DNA from: Streptomyces sp. NBC_00250 | GTDB lineage: Bacteria > Actinomycetota > Actinomycetes > Streptomycetales > Streptomycetaceae | NCBI RefSeq assembly: GCF_036192275.1 | Contig: NZ_CP108088.1 | Coordinates: forward strand, 8,542,001-8,606,000 | Direction of reading: 5' to 3' | DNA length: 64,000 nt | Shown here: one piece after another, positions 41,255-50,690 of the stretch | Layout: every line of letters starts with the position of its first letter | Numbering within the stretch: the stretch's first letter is position 1 | Program-made: the position numbers and the translations under genes | The notes under the pieces: model-generated | Told to the model about the DNA's origin: nothing | The model's input: only the letters and a program-made list of their open reading frames with translations | Database searches by the model: none

Positions 41255-42352
41255 ATGAGTTCGAGCACGGCGTCATTGACACGGCAGTGGACCACCTGGG
41301 GGCCGGTGGTGGCGGCGCTTGCGCTTGTCGCGGCCTGGGGGCGCGACCTGCCGGGCTTCGCCGTCGGATTCATCGCGCTCTGCCTGATCGCGGCCGTCCT
41401 CGCCGCGGTCCACCACGCCGAAGTGATCGCCCATCGGGTGGGCGAGCCCTACGGTTCGCTCGTCCTCGCCGTGGCCGTCACCGTCATCGAGGTCGGACTC
41501 ATCGTCTCGCTGATGGTGGGAGGCGGTGAGAAGACCTCGACCTACGCACGGGACACCGTCTTCGCCGCCGTCATGATCACCTGCAACGGCATCGTCGGTC
41601 TCTCCCTCCTCGTCGGCGCGCTCCGCAACCGCGTCGCGGTCTTCAACGCCGAGGGTTCCGGCGGCGCGCTCGCCACCGTCTGCACCCTGGCCACGATGAC
41701 GCTGGTCCTGCCGACCTTCACCACCAGCCATCCGGGCCCCGAGTTCTCCGGCGTCCAGCTCGCCTTCGCCGCTGTCGCCTCCATCTGCCTGTACGGCGTG
41801 TTCGTCGGCGTCCAGACCGTGCGGCACCGGGACTACTTCCTGCCCGTGCCGCGCCCCGGCCACGACTCGGAGGACGAGCACGCCGACCCGCCGACCAGGC
41901 GCGATGCCTGGACCAGCCTCGGCCTCCTCGTCGTCGCCCTCGTCGCCGTCGTCGGCAACGCCAAGCTCATCTCGCCGACCATCGAGGACGGCGTCCAGTC
42001 GGCGGGCCTGCCCAAGGCGGTCGTCGGCGTCGTCATCGCCCTGATGGTGCTGCTGCCCGAGACCCTCGCCGCCGTCCGCGCGGCCCGCCGGGACCGCGTC
42101 CAGACCAGCCTCAACCTCGCGTACGGCTCCGCGATCGCCAGCATCGGCCTGACGATTCCGGCGATCGCGCTCGCCTCGATCTGGCTGTCCGGGCCCCTGG
42201 TCCTGGGCCTTGGCCCGCTCCACATGGTCCTGCTCGTCCTCACCGGTGTGGTGAGCGCCCTGACCGTGGTGCCCGGGCGGGCCACGCTCCTCCAGGGCGG
42301 CGTCCATCTCGCGATCTTCGCCGCCTTCGTGTTCCTGTCGTTCAGTCCCTGA
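41255..42352 (+). CDS. Ca2+/H+ antiporter-type ionic transporter (ChaA-like)
   Basis: 365 aa, about eleven hydrophobic helices; ATG 41255 preferred over 41246 by spacing to the AGGA. CaCA superfamily signatures: the first alpha repeat AVTVIEVGLIVSLMVGGG with conserved Glu, EGSGGALATVCTLATMTLVL, and the second alpha repeat ALMVLLPETLAAVRAARRDR and NLAYGSAIASIGLTIPAIAL. Exchanges Ca2+ or Na+/K+ for protons across the membrane. Follows the MarR gene by 41 bases, so it may be co-transcribed. Confidence 0.9.
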   Translation: MSSSTASLTRQWTTWGPVVAALALVAAWGRDLPGFAVGFIALCLIAAVLAAVHHAEVIAHRVGEPYGSLVLAVAVTVIEVGLIVSLMVGGGEKTSTYARDTVFAAVMITCNGIVGLSLLVGALRNRVAVFNAEGSGGALATVCTLATMTLVLPTFTTSHPGPEFSGVQLAFAAVASICLYGVFVGVQTVRHRDYFLPVPRPGHDSEDEHADPPTRRDAWTSLGLLVVALVAVVGNAKLISPTIEDGVQSAGLPKAVVGVVIALMVLLPETLAAVRAARRDRVQTSLNLAYGSAIASIGLTIPAIALASIWLSGPLVLGLGPLHMVLLVLTGVVSALTVVPGRATLLQGGVHLAIFAAFVFLSFSP

Positions 42353-42382
42353 CGCGCCCCGCGCCGGGCTGGGCGGAACCGT

Positions 42383-44851
42383 TCAGCCCCTGACGACCAC
42401 CACCCGCAGCGCCGGCGAGCGCAGGATGTCCTTCTCGCAGAACCGGGAGGTCACCCAGCGCTCGCCCGCGTACAGCCGGGTCTGGTCGCTGTAGTGCGGC
42501 GACGCCGGGTTCGAGGACTGCGCGTACGAGAGCAGGGTGCGGGCCACCGGGCACCGGCTGCCGTCCCAGCCCACCGCCTGCACATGACTGGTTCCGGTGG
42601 TGACCTCCGTGTAGCCGCCGCCCGGCGCGTTCCACACCGACTCGGTCTTGTTCCAGATGCCCAGCGACTCGGTGCCGCCGCTCACCGGGATCCGCGTCCC
42701 GTTCCGTACGACGAACTGGTGCGCGCCGAGCGGTGCGTCCAGCGGGATGCCCGCCGTCCGCAGCTCCGCCACCGCATCCACCAGGGCCTTCGCGAAACCG
42801 GGCGCCGCCGTGTTGAGGGTGTTCGGGGTGCGGACCGGGTCGGCCGGCGAGAACGGGACCGTCCACTGCTGGGCCGGCGGCGTCGCGGCCGTGAACCTCC
42901 GCCAGAAGCGGTCGAAGAGCAGCGCGCCCCGGCTGTCCGTGTTCACCGTGCGGTCCCAGGCGCCGATCACCCGGCAGGCCTCGGTATCGCCCGGCAGCGC
43001 GGCCTCGCAGGCCCGCGCCGCATCGGAGGCCGCCAGGTCACCGGCCGGGGCCCGGTTGGCGAACTGCTGCCGCTGGAGGTCGGCCACCGTCAGATCGCCC
43101 CGCGCCGCCATCGCCGCCACGTCCTCGACGCCGCCCCGGGTACGCAGCGAGCGCGGGGTCGCGATCGACCCGAAGACCCGCTCGTAACCGGTCAACGGCC
43201 GGTCGGCGTTGGTCAGCCAGGCACTGTCGTTGGAGTTCTCCACGTACGGGGTGTCCCGCAGCACCGGCATCCGCGCCGGCCCGAAGACCCCCGGCTGCAC
43301 CGCGTCCGGGTCGGAGCCGAGCGCGCAGTCCGACCGCGAGCCGTCGAGCACCGCGACACCGGAGGACGGGTAGGTGGCCCGGCCGAGCGGTGTGGAGCAG
43401 CGCGCGACGAGCTCGTCCGTGATCCGGGGGAGCACCTGGGACTGCGTGAAGAGGGAGTGCCCCGCCGAGTCCGCCGCGATCGTGTTGACCCAGGGCAGCC
43501 CCTGCGTACGCCGCAGGGCGTCGGCCACGTCCTGGACGGAGCGGGCCTTGCCGAAGCCGAGCGCGGTGTCGGAGCCGCGCAGATTGGCCACGTTGGGATC
43601 GTTGAGGGCGTACGCCGTGGTCGTGGTCCACGGCAGCGGAAGCTGGTTGCCGAGGGCGCCGACGACCGGGCCGTACCGGGTCCACCACTGGGTGCGGGTC
43701 ACGGGCGCGCCGTCCTTGACGGGCACGGTCACCTGACGCGGGGTCATCCGCTCCGACCGGCCGTCCACCACGTATGAGGTCGGGTCGCCCGGGGCGAGCG
43801 TCAGCTGGTGCAGGTTGAGCGGGACGCCGGTGGCGACGGTGTGGCTCCAGGCCACCTTGTCGTTGAAGCCGATGTTGACGACGGTCGTGCCGAGGAGCGA
43901 GGCGCCCGAGACGTTCAGCTCGCCGGGGATGGTCTGCTGCGACTGCCAGAAGCGGCGGCCGCCCTGCCAGGGGTAGTGGGGATTGCCGAGCAGCAGCCCG
44001 CGCCCGTTCGCCGTGGTGGCGCCCGAGAAGGCGACGGCGTTGGAACCCATGGTGGCGTTCTCGGCGGCGAACAACTCCCGGGCGGCCTCGGCGGCCCGTT
44101 CGGGCTCGGGCACCTGTCCGGTGGTCGTGCCGGGCGGCGCGGCGGCCGGCGGCCGGGCGGCGGTGATGCCGTCGACGGCGCGGCCCTCTCCGCCGAGCAC
44201 CGAGACGGCGTAGCCGCGCCGTGCCACATCGAGGGCGGTCACCGGGCGGACCCACTCGGCCTGTGCGCAGGCGGGATCCGTGACGCGGTTCTTCCGCAGC
44301 CAGGCGTTGTATCCGGCAGCCCAGCCGCGCATCAGTTCCTTGAGGTCACGGCTGGGACCGGCGGGCGCCGGCGTCCTGAGCAGCGCCTCGACGGTTCCGG
44401 CGTCCCTCACCCCGCGGAAGTAGAGGTCACTGGAGAGGTTCGTGGCGGCGGAGGAGAGCGAGCCGTCCGTGGCGGCTTCCGGGCCGAAGTACCGGGAGCG
44501 CTCGCCGTTCACGGTCAGGAATCCGTCCGCGAGCGTGCAGACCTGGTCGGCGGCCTGGGCCCAGCCCGTCCCGAAGCCGAGGTTCGCGTAGTCCTTGGCC
44601 ACGATGTGCGGGATGCCGTACTCGGTGTACCGGATGACGGCCGAGAGGCCCCGGTCGGACGGGTGGTGGCTCCGGCCCCCGGAGTCGGCGACCGCGGCGC
44701 CGGGCAGCGTGGCGGTGACGACGGCGAGGGCGGCTCCGGTGAGCGCCAGGTGTGTGAGCCGCGTTCGGAGCGGACCGGCACGGAACGGACCGGTGCCGAG
44801 TCGGCCGGTGCGGAAAGGGCCGGTGCGGAACGGGCGGGTGCGGAGGTGCAA
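42383..44851 (-). CDS. Secreted penicillin-acylase-family Ntn hydrolase (AhlM/aculeacin acylase-like)
   Basis: 822 aa from TTG 44851 with GGGAGG upstream; ATG 44893 gives a longer form without a ribosome site. Signal peptide hydrophobic core LALTGAALAVVTATLPGAAVA. The self-cleaving precursor shows the beta-subunit N-terminus at G/S in TMGSNAVAFSG (Ser near 269), NPHYPWQGGRRFWQSQQTIPG, and GFNDKVAWSHTVA. Length and sequence fit the acylases that cut lipid amides: Streptomyces AHL acylase AhlM (804 aa), aculeacin A acylase and cyclic lipopeptide acylase. The natural substrate cannot be told. The signal peptide n-region is enlarged by five 15-bp repeats. Confidence 0.9.
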   Translation of the reverse strand: MHLRTRPFRTGPFRTGRLGTGPFRAGPLRTRLTHLALTGAALAVVTATLPGAAVADSGGRSHHPSDRGLSAVIRYTEYGIPHIVAKDYANLGFGTGWAQAADQVCTLADGFLTVNGERSRYFGPEAATDGSLSSAATNLSSDLYFRGVRDAGTVEALLRTPAPAGPSRDLKELMRGWAAGYNAWLRKNRVTDPACAQAEWVRPVTALDVARRGYAVSVLGGEGRAVDGITAARPPAAAPPGTTTGQVPEPERAAEAARELFAAENATMGSNAVAFSGATTANGRGLLLGNPHYPWQGGRRFWQSQQTIPGELNVSGASLLGTTVVNIGFNDKVAWSHTVATGVPLNLHQLTLAPGDPTSYVVDGRSERMTPRQVTVPVKDGAPVTRTQWWTRYGPVVGALGNQLPLPWTTTTAYALNDPNVANLRGSDTALGFGKARSVQDVADALRRTQGLPWVNTIAADSAGHSLFTQSQVLPRITDELVARCSTPLGRATYPSSGVAVLDGSRSDCALGSDPDAVQPGVFGPARMPVLRDTPYVENSNDSAWLTNADRPLTGYERVFGSIATPRSLRTRGGVEDVAAMAARGDLTVADLQRQQFANRAPAGDLAASDAARACEAALPGDTEACRVIGAWDRTVNTDSRGALLFDRFWRRFTAATPPAQQWTVPFSPADPVRTPNTLNTAAPGFAKALVDAVAELRTAGIPLDAPLGAHQFVVRNGTRIPVSGGTESLGIWNKTESVWNAPGGGYTEVTTGTSHVQAVGWDGSRCPVARTLLSYAQSSNPASPHYSDQTRLYAGERWVTSRFCEKDILRSPALRVVVVRG
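44766..44840 (-). repeat. Five 15-bp tandem repeats in the acylase signal peptide
   Basis: Units of type CGGAACGGACCGGTG run from 44766 to 44840 and encode RPFRTGPFRTGRLGTGPF-like pentapeptide repeats just before the hydrophobic core. In-frame copy changes would lengthen or shorten the basic n-region. Confidence 0.85.
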
Positions 44852-45007
44852 GGTGCCTCCCGACGGAAGGATGTGCACTGTGGGTCGGACCATGCACGCA
44901 GCCGCGCGCCCGCTTGTCAACATCCCGTTCGGTATCCGAGGTCCGGGCATGTGCGGCGCACCGCACGGTACTTGACCTTCCGCCGGGTACGCGCCGAGGA
45001 TCACCGC

Positions 45008-46513
45008 ATGGATCGACTCCTCAGCCGCGCCGTCGACGGTGTCCTGCGCATGAGCGCCCAGCGCGTCCCCGACCGCATCGCCCTCCGCTACGCGGAACGG
45101 ACCTGGACGTACGCCGAGCTGGACGCGGCCGTCTCCACCGCGGCGGCCGTCCTGCGCGAACCGCACCACCTCGGCCTGCCCGAGGCCGCCCGGGTCGCGA
45201 CGTACGCGCACAACTCGGACGCCTACCTCATCGCGTTCCTCGCCTGCTCCCGGGCGGGCCTGATCCACGTGCCGGTCAACCACCATCTGACCGGCGAGGA
45301 CCTCACGTACCTCCTGGAGCAGTCGGACACCTCCCTCGTCCTCGCCGACCCCGCCCTCGCGGAGCGCGTACCGGACGGCTTCGCGGTCAAGGCGCTGCGG
45401 GACGCGCCCGGTTCACTCCTCGACGCGCTCGCCACGCCGGAGACGTACGACACCGACCGCGACGCCCGGGAGTTCGTCCAGCTCCTCTACACCTCCGGCA
45501 CGACAGCCCTCCCCAAGGGCGCGATGATGACCCACCGCGCCCTGGTCCACGAGTACGCCAGCGCGATCGAGGCCCTCGACCTGCACGAGGACGACCGGCC
45601 GGTGCACGCGCTGCCGCTCTACCACTCGGCCCAGATGCACGTCTTCCTGCTGCCCTACCTTGCCGTCGGCGCCGAGAACACGATCGTCGACGGACCTGAT
45701 CCGGCCGTCCTCTTCGACCTGGTCGAGGCGGGCCGGGCCGACAGCCTCTTCGCGCCGCCGACCGTCTGGATCGGCCTCGCCAACCACCCGGACTTCGCGA
45801 GCCGCGACCTCTCGGCCCTCCGCAAGGCCTACTACGGGGCGTCGATCATGCCCGTGCCGGTCCTGGAGCGGCTGCGCGCCCGGCTGCCGGGACTGCGCTT
45901 CTACAACTGCTTCGGCCAGTCGGAGATCGGCCCGCTCGCCACCGTCCTCGGCCCCGACGAGCACGAGGGCCGGATGGACTCCTGCGGCCGGCCCGTCCGC
46001 CACGTCGAGGCCCGGGTCGTCGACGAGGACGGCAAGGACGTCCCCGACGGCACCCCCGGCGAGATCGTCTACCGCTCGCCGCAGCTGTGCGACGGGTACT
46101 GGCGCAAGCCCGAGGAGACCGAGGCGGCCTTCAAGGGCGGCTGGTTCCACTCGGGCGACCTCGCCGTCCGCGACGCCGAGGGCTATCTCACGATCGTCGA
46201 CCGGGTGAAGGACGTCATCAACTCCGGGGGAGTGCTCGTCGCCTCCCGCCAGGTCGAGGACGCGCTCTACACCCACCCCGGCGTCGCCGAGGTCGCCGTG
46301 ATCGGCCTCCCCGACGCGCGCTGGATCGAGGCCGTCACAGCGGTGGTCGTCCCGCGCGGCGAGGTCACCGAGACCGAACTCCTCGCCCACGCCCGGGAGA
46401 AACTGGCCCACTTCAAGGCCCCGAAGCGCATCCACTTCACCCCGGAGCTGCCCCGCAACGCGAGCGGCAAGATCCTGAAGCGAGAGCTGCGGGACCGGTA
46501 CGCGGGAGCCTGA
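45008..46513 (+). CDS. Fatty acyl-CoA synthetase (FadD-like)
   Basis: 501 aa; the ATG follows GAGGA. ANL superfamily: P-loop LLYTSGTTALPKGAMMTH (about 161-178), A5 FYNCFGQSEIGPLATVLG, A8 DRVKDVINSGGVLVASRQVE, and the C-terminal Lys in RNASGKILKRELRDRY. Medium/long-chain acyl-AMP ligase type; substrate unknown. Divergent from the acylase gene, whose products would include free fatty acids, so a functional link (acyl release then activation) is possible but inferred. Confidence 0.9.
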   Translation: MDRLLSRAVDGVLRMSAQRVPDRIALRYAERTWTYAELDAAVSTAAAVLREPHHLGLPEAARVATYAHNSDAYLIAFLACSRAGLIHVPVNHHLTGEDLTYLLEQSDTSLVLADPALAERVPDGFAVKALRDAPGSLLDALATPETYDTDRDAREFVQLLYTSGTTALPKGAMMTHRALVHEYASAIEALDLHEDDRPVHALPLYHSAQMHVFLLPYLAVGAENTIVDGPDPAVLFDLVEAGRADSLFAPPTVWIGLANHPDFASRDLSALRKAYYGASIMPVPVLERLRARLPGLRFYNCFGQSEIGPLATVLGPDEHEGRMDSCGRPVRHVEARVVDEDGKDVPDGTPGEIVYRSPQLCDGYWRKPEETEAAFKGGWFHSGDLAVRDAEGYLTIVDRVKDVINSGGVLVASRQVEDALYTHPGVAEVAVIGLPDARWIEAVTAVVVPRGEVTETELLAHAREKLAHFKAPKRIHFTPELPRNASGKILKRELRDRYAGA

Positions 46514-46523
46514 GACGCGTCCC

Positions 46524-46631
46524 CTCTTCGGGCTGCGGGTCACCGACGACGAACCGGCCGAGGCACAAGCCCGCCGGTTCATCGACCTGATCACGTCCGA
46601 CGACCCCCGCACCACCGCCGAACGGCTCTGA
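46524..46631 (+). pseudogene. Possible C-terminal gene remnant
   Basis: Straight after the FadD stop, another frame with coding-type third positions reads GLRVTDDEPAEAQARRFID, then LITSDDPRTTAERL and a stop at 46629-46631. No start codon or upstream part is visible. Not recognised; may be the end of a lost gene. Confidence 0.3.
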
Positions 46632-46643
46632 GGACGGGGCCTC

Positions 46644-47939
46644 TCATCCCTGGTCGGTCTTCCGCATGTCCACGATCCGCTTGATCTTGCCCACCGAGCG
46701 CTCCAGGGTCTCGGGGTCGACCACCTCCACGCCGACCGAGACGCCGATCCCGTCCTTCACCGCCGCCGCGATCGACCGGGCCGCCTCCGCGCGCTGCTCG
46801 CCCGTCGCGCCCGCACGGGCCTCGGCCCGTACGGTCAGGGCGTCGAGCCGTCCCTCACGGGTCAGACGCAGCTGGAAGTGCGGGGCCACGGCCGGGGTCC
46901 GCAGGACGATCTCCTCGATCTGCGTGGGGAACAGGTTCACCCCGCGCAGGATGATCATGTCGTCGCTGCGCCCGGTGACCTTCTCCATCCGCCGGAACAC
47001 CCGAGCCGTCCCCGGCAGCAGACGGGTCAGGTCGCGCGTCCGGTAGCGGACGATCGGCATGGCCTCCTTGGTGAGCGAGGTGAAGACCAGCTCCCCCTCC
47101 TCCCCGTCGGGCAGCACCTCGCCCGTGAAGGGGTCCACGATCTCCGGGTAGAAGTGGTCCTCCCAGATGTGCAGGCCGTCCTTGGTCTCCACGCACTCCT
47201 GCGCCACGCCGGGGCCGATCACCTCCGACAGGCCGTATATGTCGACCGCGTCGATCGCGAACGCCTCCTCGATCTCCTTCCGCATGGCCTCCGTCCACGG
47301 CTCGGCGCCGAACACGCCCACCTTCAGGGAGGTCGAGCGCGGGTCCACGCCCTGCCGCTCGAACTCGTCGAGCAGCGTGAGCATGTACGAGGGGGTCACC
47401 ATGATGATCTCGGGGCGGAAGTCCTGGATGAGCTGCACCTGCCGGGCCGTCATACCGCCCGAGGCGGGGATCACCGTGCACCCGAGGCGCTCCGCGCCGT
47501 AGTGGGCGCCGAGTCCGCCGGTGAACAGGCCGTATCCGTACGCCACATGCACCTTGTGGCCCGGGCGGGCCCCGGCGGCGCGCAGCGACCGGGCGACCAC
47601 GTCGGCCCACATGTCGAGGTCGCCGTCCGTGTAGCCGACGACGGTCGGCCGGCCGGTGGTGCCGCTGGAGGCGTGGATGCGCCGGATCCTCGACTGGTCG
47701 ACGGCGAACATGCCGAAGGGGTAGTGGTCCCGCAGGTCCGTCTTGGCGGTGAAGGGGAAGCGGGCCAGGTCCGCGAGCGCACGGCAGTCGTCCGGGGTCA
47801 CCCCGGCCGCGTCGAAGGAGCGCCGGTAGAAGTCCACGTTCTCGTACGCGTGGCGCAGGCTCGCGCGCAGGCGCTCCAGCTGGAGCGCCGCCAGCTCCTC
47901 ACGTCCGAGCCGTTCGCCGCTGTCCAGCAGTTCCGTCAT
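46644..47939 (-). CDS. paaK: Phenylacetate-CoA ligase
   Basis: 431 aa, the usual PaaK size. Motifs: SSGTTGRPTVVGYTDGDLDM (P-loop), VAYGYGLFTGGLGAHYGAER, the adenylate segment YGLSEVIGPGVAQEC, HIWEDHFYPEIVDP, and the C-terminal SVGKIKRIVDMR. It makes phenylacetyl-CoA, the first step of aerobic phenylacetate breakdown. The paaABCDE ring-epoxidation genes are not in the window. A PaaR-like palindrome lies 37 bases upstream of the start. Confidence 0.94.
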   Translation of the reverse strand: MTELLDSGERLGREELAALQLERLRASLRHAYENVDFYRRSFDAAGVTPDDCRALADLARFPFTAKTDLRDHYPFGMFAVDQSRIRRIHASSGTTGRPTVVGYTDGDLDMWADVVARSLRAAGARPGHKVHVAYGYGLFTGGLGAHYGAERLGCTVIPASGGMTARQVQLIQDFRPEIIMVTPSYMLTLLDEFERQGVDPRSTSLKVGVFGAEPWTEAMRKEIEEAFAIDAVDIYGLSEVIGPGVAQECVETKDGLHIWEDHFYPEIVDPFTGEVLPDGEEGELVFTSLTKEAMPIVRYRTRDLTRLLPGTARVFRRMEKVTGRSDDMIILRGVNLFPTQIEEIVLRTPAVAPHFQLRLTREGRLDALTVRAEARAGATGEQRAEAARSIAAAVKDGIGVSVGVEVVDPETLERSVGKIKRIVDMRKTDQG

Positions 47940-47975
47940 CGCGCCACTCCTCCACGGTCCCGGTCGTGAAACGGA

Positions 47976-47993
47976 CTACCGATCATTCGGTAG
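47976..47993. promoter_or_regulatory. PaaR-like operator upstream of paaK
   Basis: CTACCGA-TCAT-TCGGTAG, an 18-bp dyad with perfect 7-base arms. Its core ACCG-N6-CGGT matches the spacing of the TetR-type PaaR site known from Corynebacterium. No paaR gene is adjacent. Confidence 0.65.
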
Positions 47994-48270
47994 ATCCGCT
48001 CCGGGTCAGTAAAACCGGAGGTACCCGGGGGTTGGCAAGGGGGCGGAGGTTCTTCTTCCCGCCCGTACGGCGGAGCGCGCGCGGCGCGCGCGGGCGGTCG
48101 CCGCCACCCGCGCGCATCGGCCCGCCCGCGCCGCAGGCAAGGGGCGGGGGCGGCTGTGCGTTACATCTGGATGCGGAGAGTGACCGGTCCGGCCCACGCC
48201 ACGCCTCCCGAGCCTCCGAGCCCCCGAGCCCCTTCGAGAACCCCCGAGAATCCAAGGAACGGAGTCACCC
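47994..48270. other. Intergenic region upstream of the encapsulin gene
   Basis: 277 bases between the paaK operator and the encapsulin start. Rich in GC-only stretches (GCGCGCGCGG near 48080). The only AT-richer spot is GCGTTACATCTGGATG near 48160, a possible promoter element. No gene or clear operator was seen. Confidence 0.5.
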
Positions 48271-49701
48271 ATGTCGGTCGACACAGAGCCGACGGCCTCC
48301 CCGGCCCCCGTCCCCGCCGTCGAGATCCGCCAGGTCCAGCTCAGCCTCAGCACCGCCGCCGCTCGCAACCTCGCCACCACCACCAAGTCCGAGCCCCAGA
48401 TGCAGGGCATCAGCTCCCGCTGGCTGCTCCGCACCCTTCCCTGGGTCCATACGCCCGGCGGCGCCTACCGGGTCAACCGCCGCCTCTCGTACGTCGTCGG
48501 CGACGGCCGCGTCACCTTCGTCAAGAGCGGCTCCAGGGTCGAGGTCATCCCCGCCGAACTGGCCGAACTGCCCCTCCTGCGCGGCTTCGACGACCCCACC
48601 GCGCTCAGTGCGCTCGCCGAGCGCTTCGTCCAGAAGGAGTACGAGCCCGGCCAGGTCGTCGTGCACGCCGGCCAAGCGGCCGACCACGTCCATCTGATCG
48701 CCCACGGCAAGATCGAGAAGATCGGCACCGGCCAGTACGGCGACGAGACCCTCCTCGGGCGGCTCGGCGACGGCGATGCCTTCGGCGGCCAGGTGCTCGA
48801 CGGGGACGGCCGGTGGGAGTTCACGGCCAAGGCCGTCACCGCGTGCACCCTGCTCGTCCTGCCCCGTGCCGCGTACCGGGCCGTGTCGGAGCAGTACGAG
48901 AACCTCCGCGACCACGTCCGCGGCCTCAGCCCCAACGGACACCACCCCTCCACCAACAAGGCGGGCGAGGCGGCGATCGAACTCAGCGCCGGCCACGTCG
49001 GCGAGGCCGTGCTGCCCGGCGCCTACGCGGACTACGAACTCAAGCCGCGCGAGTACGAGCTCAGCGTCGCCCAGACCGTCCTCAAGGTCCACACCCGCGT
49101 CGCCGACCTCTACAACCAGCCGATGAACCAGACGGAGCAGCAGCTGCGCCTGACCGTCCAGGAACTCCGGGAGCGGCAGGAGTACGAACTCGTCAACAAC
49201 CCCGAGTTCGGGCTGCTGCACAACACCGACTACGACCAGCGCATCCAGACCCACTCCGGCCCGCCCACGCCGGACGACCTCGACGACCTGCTGAGCATGC
49301 GGCGCGGCACCGAGTACCTCTTCGCCCACCCCCGTGCCATCGCCGCCTTCGGCAAGGAGTGCAACAAGCGCGGCCTGCTGCTCGGCACCGTGGACCTCGG
49401 CGGGCACCACATCCCGGCCTGGCGCGGGGTCCCCCTGCTGCCGTGCGGCAAGATCCCCGTCAGCGACCGGCAGAGCTCCTCGATCATCGCGGTCCGCACC
49501 GGCGAGGACAACGAAGGCGTCATCGGCCTCCACCAGACCGGCCTGCCCGACGAGATCGAGCCCGGTCTCAACTGCCGCTTCATGGGCATCGACGAGAAGG
49601 CGATCATCTCCTACCTCGTCACCGCCTACTACTCGGCCGCGATCCTCGTACCCGACGCGGTCGGCATCCTGGAGAACGTCGAGGTGCGCCCCCGCGCCTG
49701 A
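48271..49701 (+). CDS. Family 2B encapsulin shell protein with cyclic-nucleotide-binding-like domain (EshA-like)
   Basis: 476 aa, close to Streptomyces EshA (about 470). The N-terminal arm and HK97-type shell fold ([40 protein letters not shown]) are interrupted by a cNMP-binding domain about 105-215 ([44 protein letters not shown]). The shell fold resumes with [20 protein letters not shown] and ends with [20 protein letters not shown]. Family 2B encapsulins form protein compartments, usually loaded with a terpene cyclase or polyprenyl transferase encoded beside them. Neither is adjacent here, so the cargo is unknown. EshA affects sporulation and antibiotic production in streptomycetes. Confidence 0.9.
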   Translation: MSVDTEPTASPAPVPAVEIRQVQLSLSTAAARNLATTTKSEPQMQGISSRWLLRTLPWVHTPGGAYRVNRRLSYVVGDGRVTFVKSGSRVEVIPAELAELPLLRGFDDPTALSALAERFVQKEYEPGQVVVHAGQAADHVHLIAHGKIEKIGTGQYGDETLLGRLGDGDAFGGQVLDGDGRWEFTAKAVTACTLLVLPRAAYRAVSEQYENLRDHVRGLSPNGHHPSTNKAGEAAIELSAGHVGEAVLPGAYADYELKPREYELSVAQTVLKVHTRVADLYNQPMNQTEQQLRLTVQELRERQEYELVNNPEFGLLHNTDYDQRIQTHSGPPTPDDLDDLLSMRRGTEYLFAHPRAIAAFGKECNKRGLLLGTVDLGGHHIPAWRGVPLLPCGKIPVSDRQSSSIIAVRTGEDNEGVIGLHQTGLPDEIEPGLNCRFMGIDEKAIISYLVTAYYSAAILVPDAVGILENVEVRPRA

Positions 49702-49808
49702 CGACGAGGCGCGCCTCCGTCCCGTGGTGGCGAGGCGCCGAAGGGGCGCGGGCGGGCGGCCCGGTAATCCCGTTGCCGGGCGCCGGGCAGGGTGCTGGAG
49801 TGGCCCGC

Positions 49809-50588
49809 ATGGAAGAACCCCAGCACCTCCGTGACCTGTACGACCGTCAGCTGCGCCGCGAGGCGCGCCCCGACGGACCCGGCTGCCGGATCGACCGCGT
49901 CGGCGACGTCGTCCGCCAGACCGGACCCGCGCACGCCTGGAACGGCGTCCTCTGGTCCGGTCTCGACGCCGCGGGCGCCGACCGCGCCATCGCCGGGCAG
50001 CTCGACCACTACCGCGCCGAAGGCCTGTCCTTCGAGTGGAAGCTGTACGCCCACGACACCCCCGCCGACCTCGGCGACCGGCTCCTCGCCGCGGGCTTCA
50101 CCGCCGAGGACCCCGAGACCCTGATGGCCGCCGAGGCCGCCGCGCTGCCCCACGACGTCCCGCTGCCCGCAGGAGTCGAACTCCGCGCCGTCACCGACGA
50201 GGCAGGGGTACGCCAGGTGGTGGAGGTCCACGAGCGCGCCTTCGGCACCGACAGCGGCCACATCGGACGCCAGCTCCTGGACCGGCTCGCGGCCGACCCC
50301 GACACCGTCACCGCCGTCGTGGCCCTCGCCGACGGCGAACCGGTCAGCGCGGCCCGGCTCGAACTCTGCCCCGGCACCGACTTCGCCGGCCTCTGGGGCG
50401 GCGGCACCGTGGAGGCCTGGCGCGGCCGGGGCCTCTACCGCGCCCTCGTCGCCCACCGCGCGCGTATCGCGGCCGAACGCGGCCACCGCTACGTCCAGGT
50501 CGACGCGGCGGACACGAGCCGTCCCATCCTCCAACGCCTCGGATTTCTCACCCTCTCCACCACGACCCCCTACACGTACGGCAGTTAG
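49809..50588 (+). CDS. GNAT-family N-acetyltransferase
   Basis: 259 aa; ATG 49809 with GGAG 9 bases upstream (GTG 49800 is an alternative). The N-terminal part (1-110) resembles a degenerate GNAT lobe; the C-terminal GNAT domain has GTDFAGLWGGGTVEAWRGRG, LYRALVAHRARIAAERGHRY and DTSRPILQRLGF. It follows the encapsulin gene by 107 bases on the same strand. It shows no obvious encapsulin cargo-loading peptide at its C-terminus (ends TTTPYTYGS). Confidence 0.85.
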   Translation: MEEPQHLRDLYDRQLRREARPDGPGCRIDRVGDVVRQTGPAHAWNGVLWSGLDAAGADRAIAGQLDHYRAEGLSFEWKLYAHDTPADLGDRLLAAGFTAEDPETLMAAEAAALPHDVPLPAGVELRAVTDEAGVRQVVEVHERAFGTDSGHIGRQLLDRLAADPDTVTAVVALADGEPVSAARLELCPGTDFAGLWGGGTVEAWRGRGLYRALVAHRARIAAERGHRYVQVDAADTSRPILQRLGFLTLSTTTPYTYGS

Positions 50589-50690
50589 GCCGCATATCGC
50601 GTAGCCGGGCGTCCGGGAGGACCGGCCGGGTGTCCGGAAACGGTAGGGTGCCGTCCGGCAATTGTGGTCTGCGTGGGGAGACACGAGTTC

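Noticed and set aside
43808..46513. 901-codon frame joining acylase antisense and acyl-CoA synthetase
   Set aside because: Only the part from ATG 45008 shows ANL motifs; the upstream part is antisense to the acylase.
49801..50588. GNAT protein as encapsulin cargo
   Set aside because: Same strand and near, but no long disordered loading segment is visible; kept only as a possibility to test.
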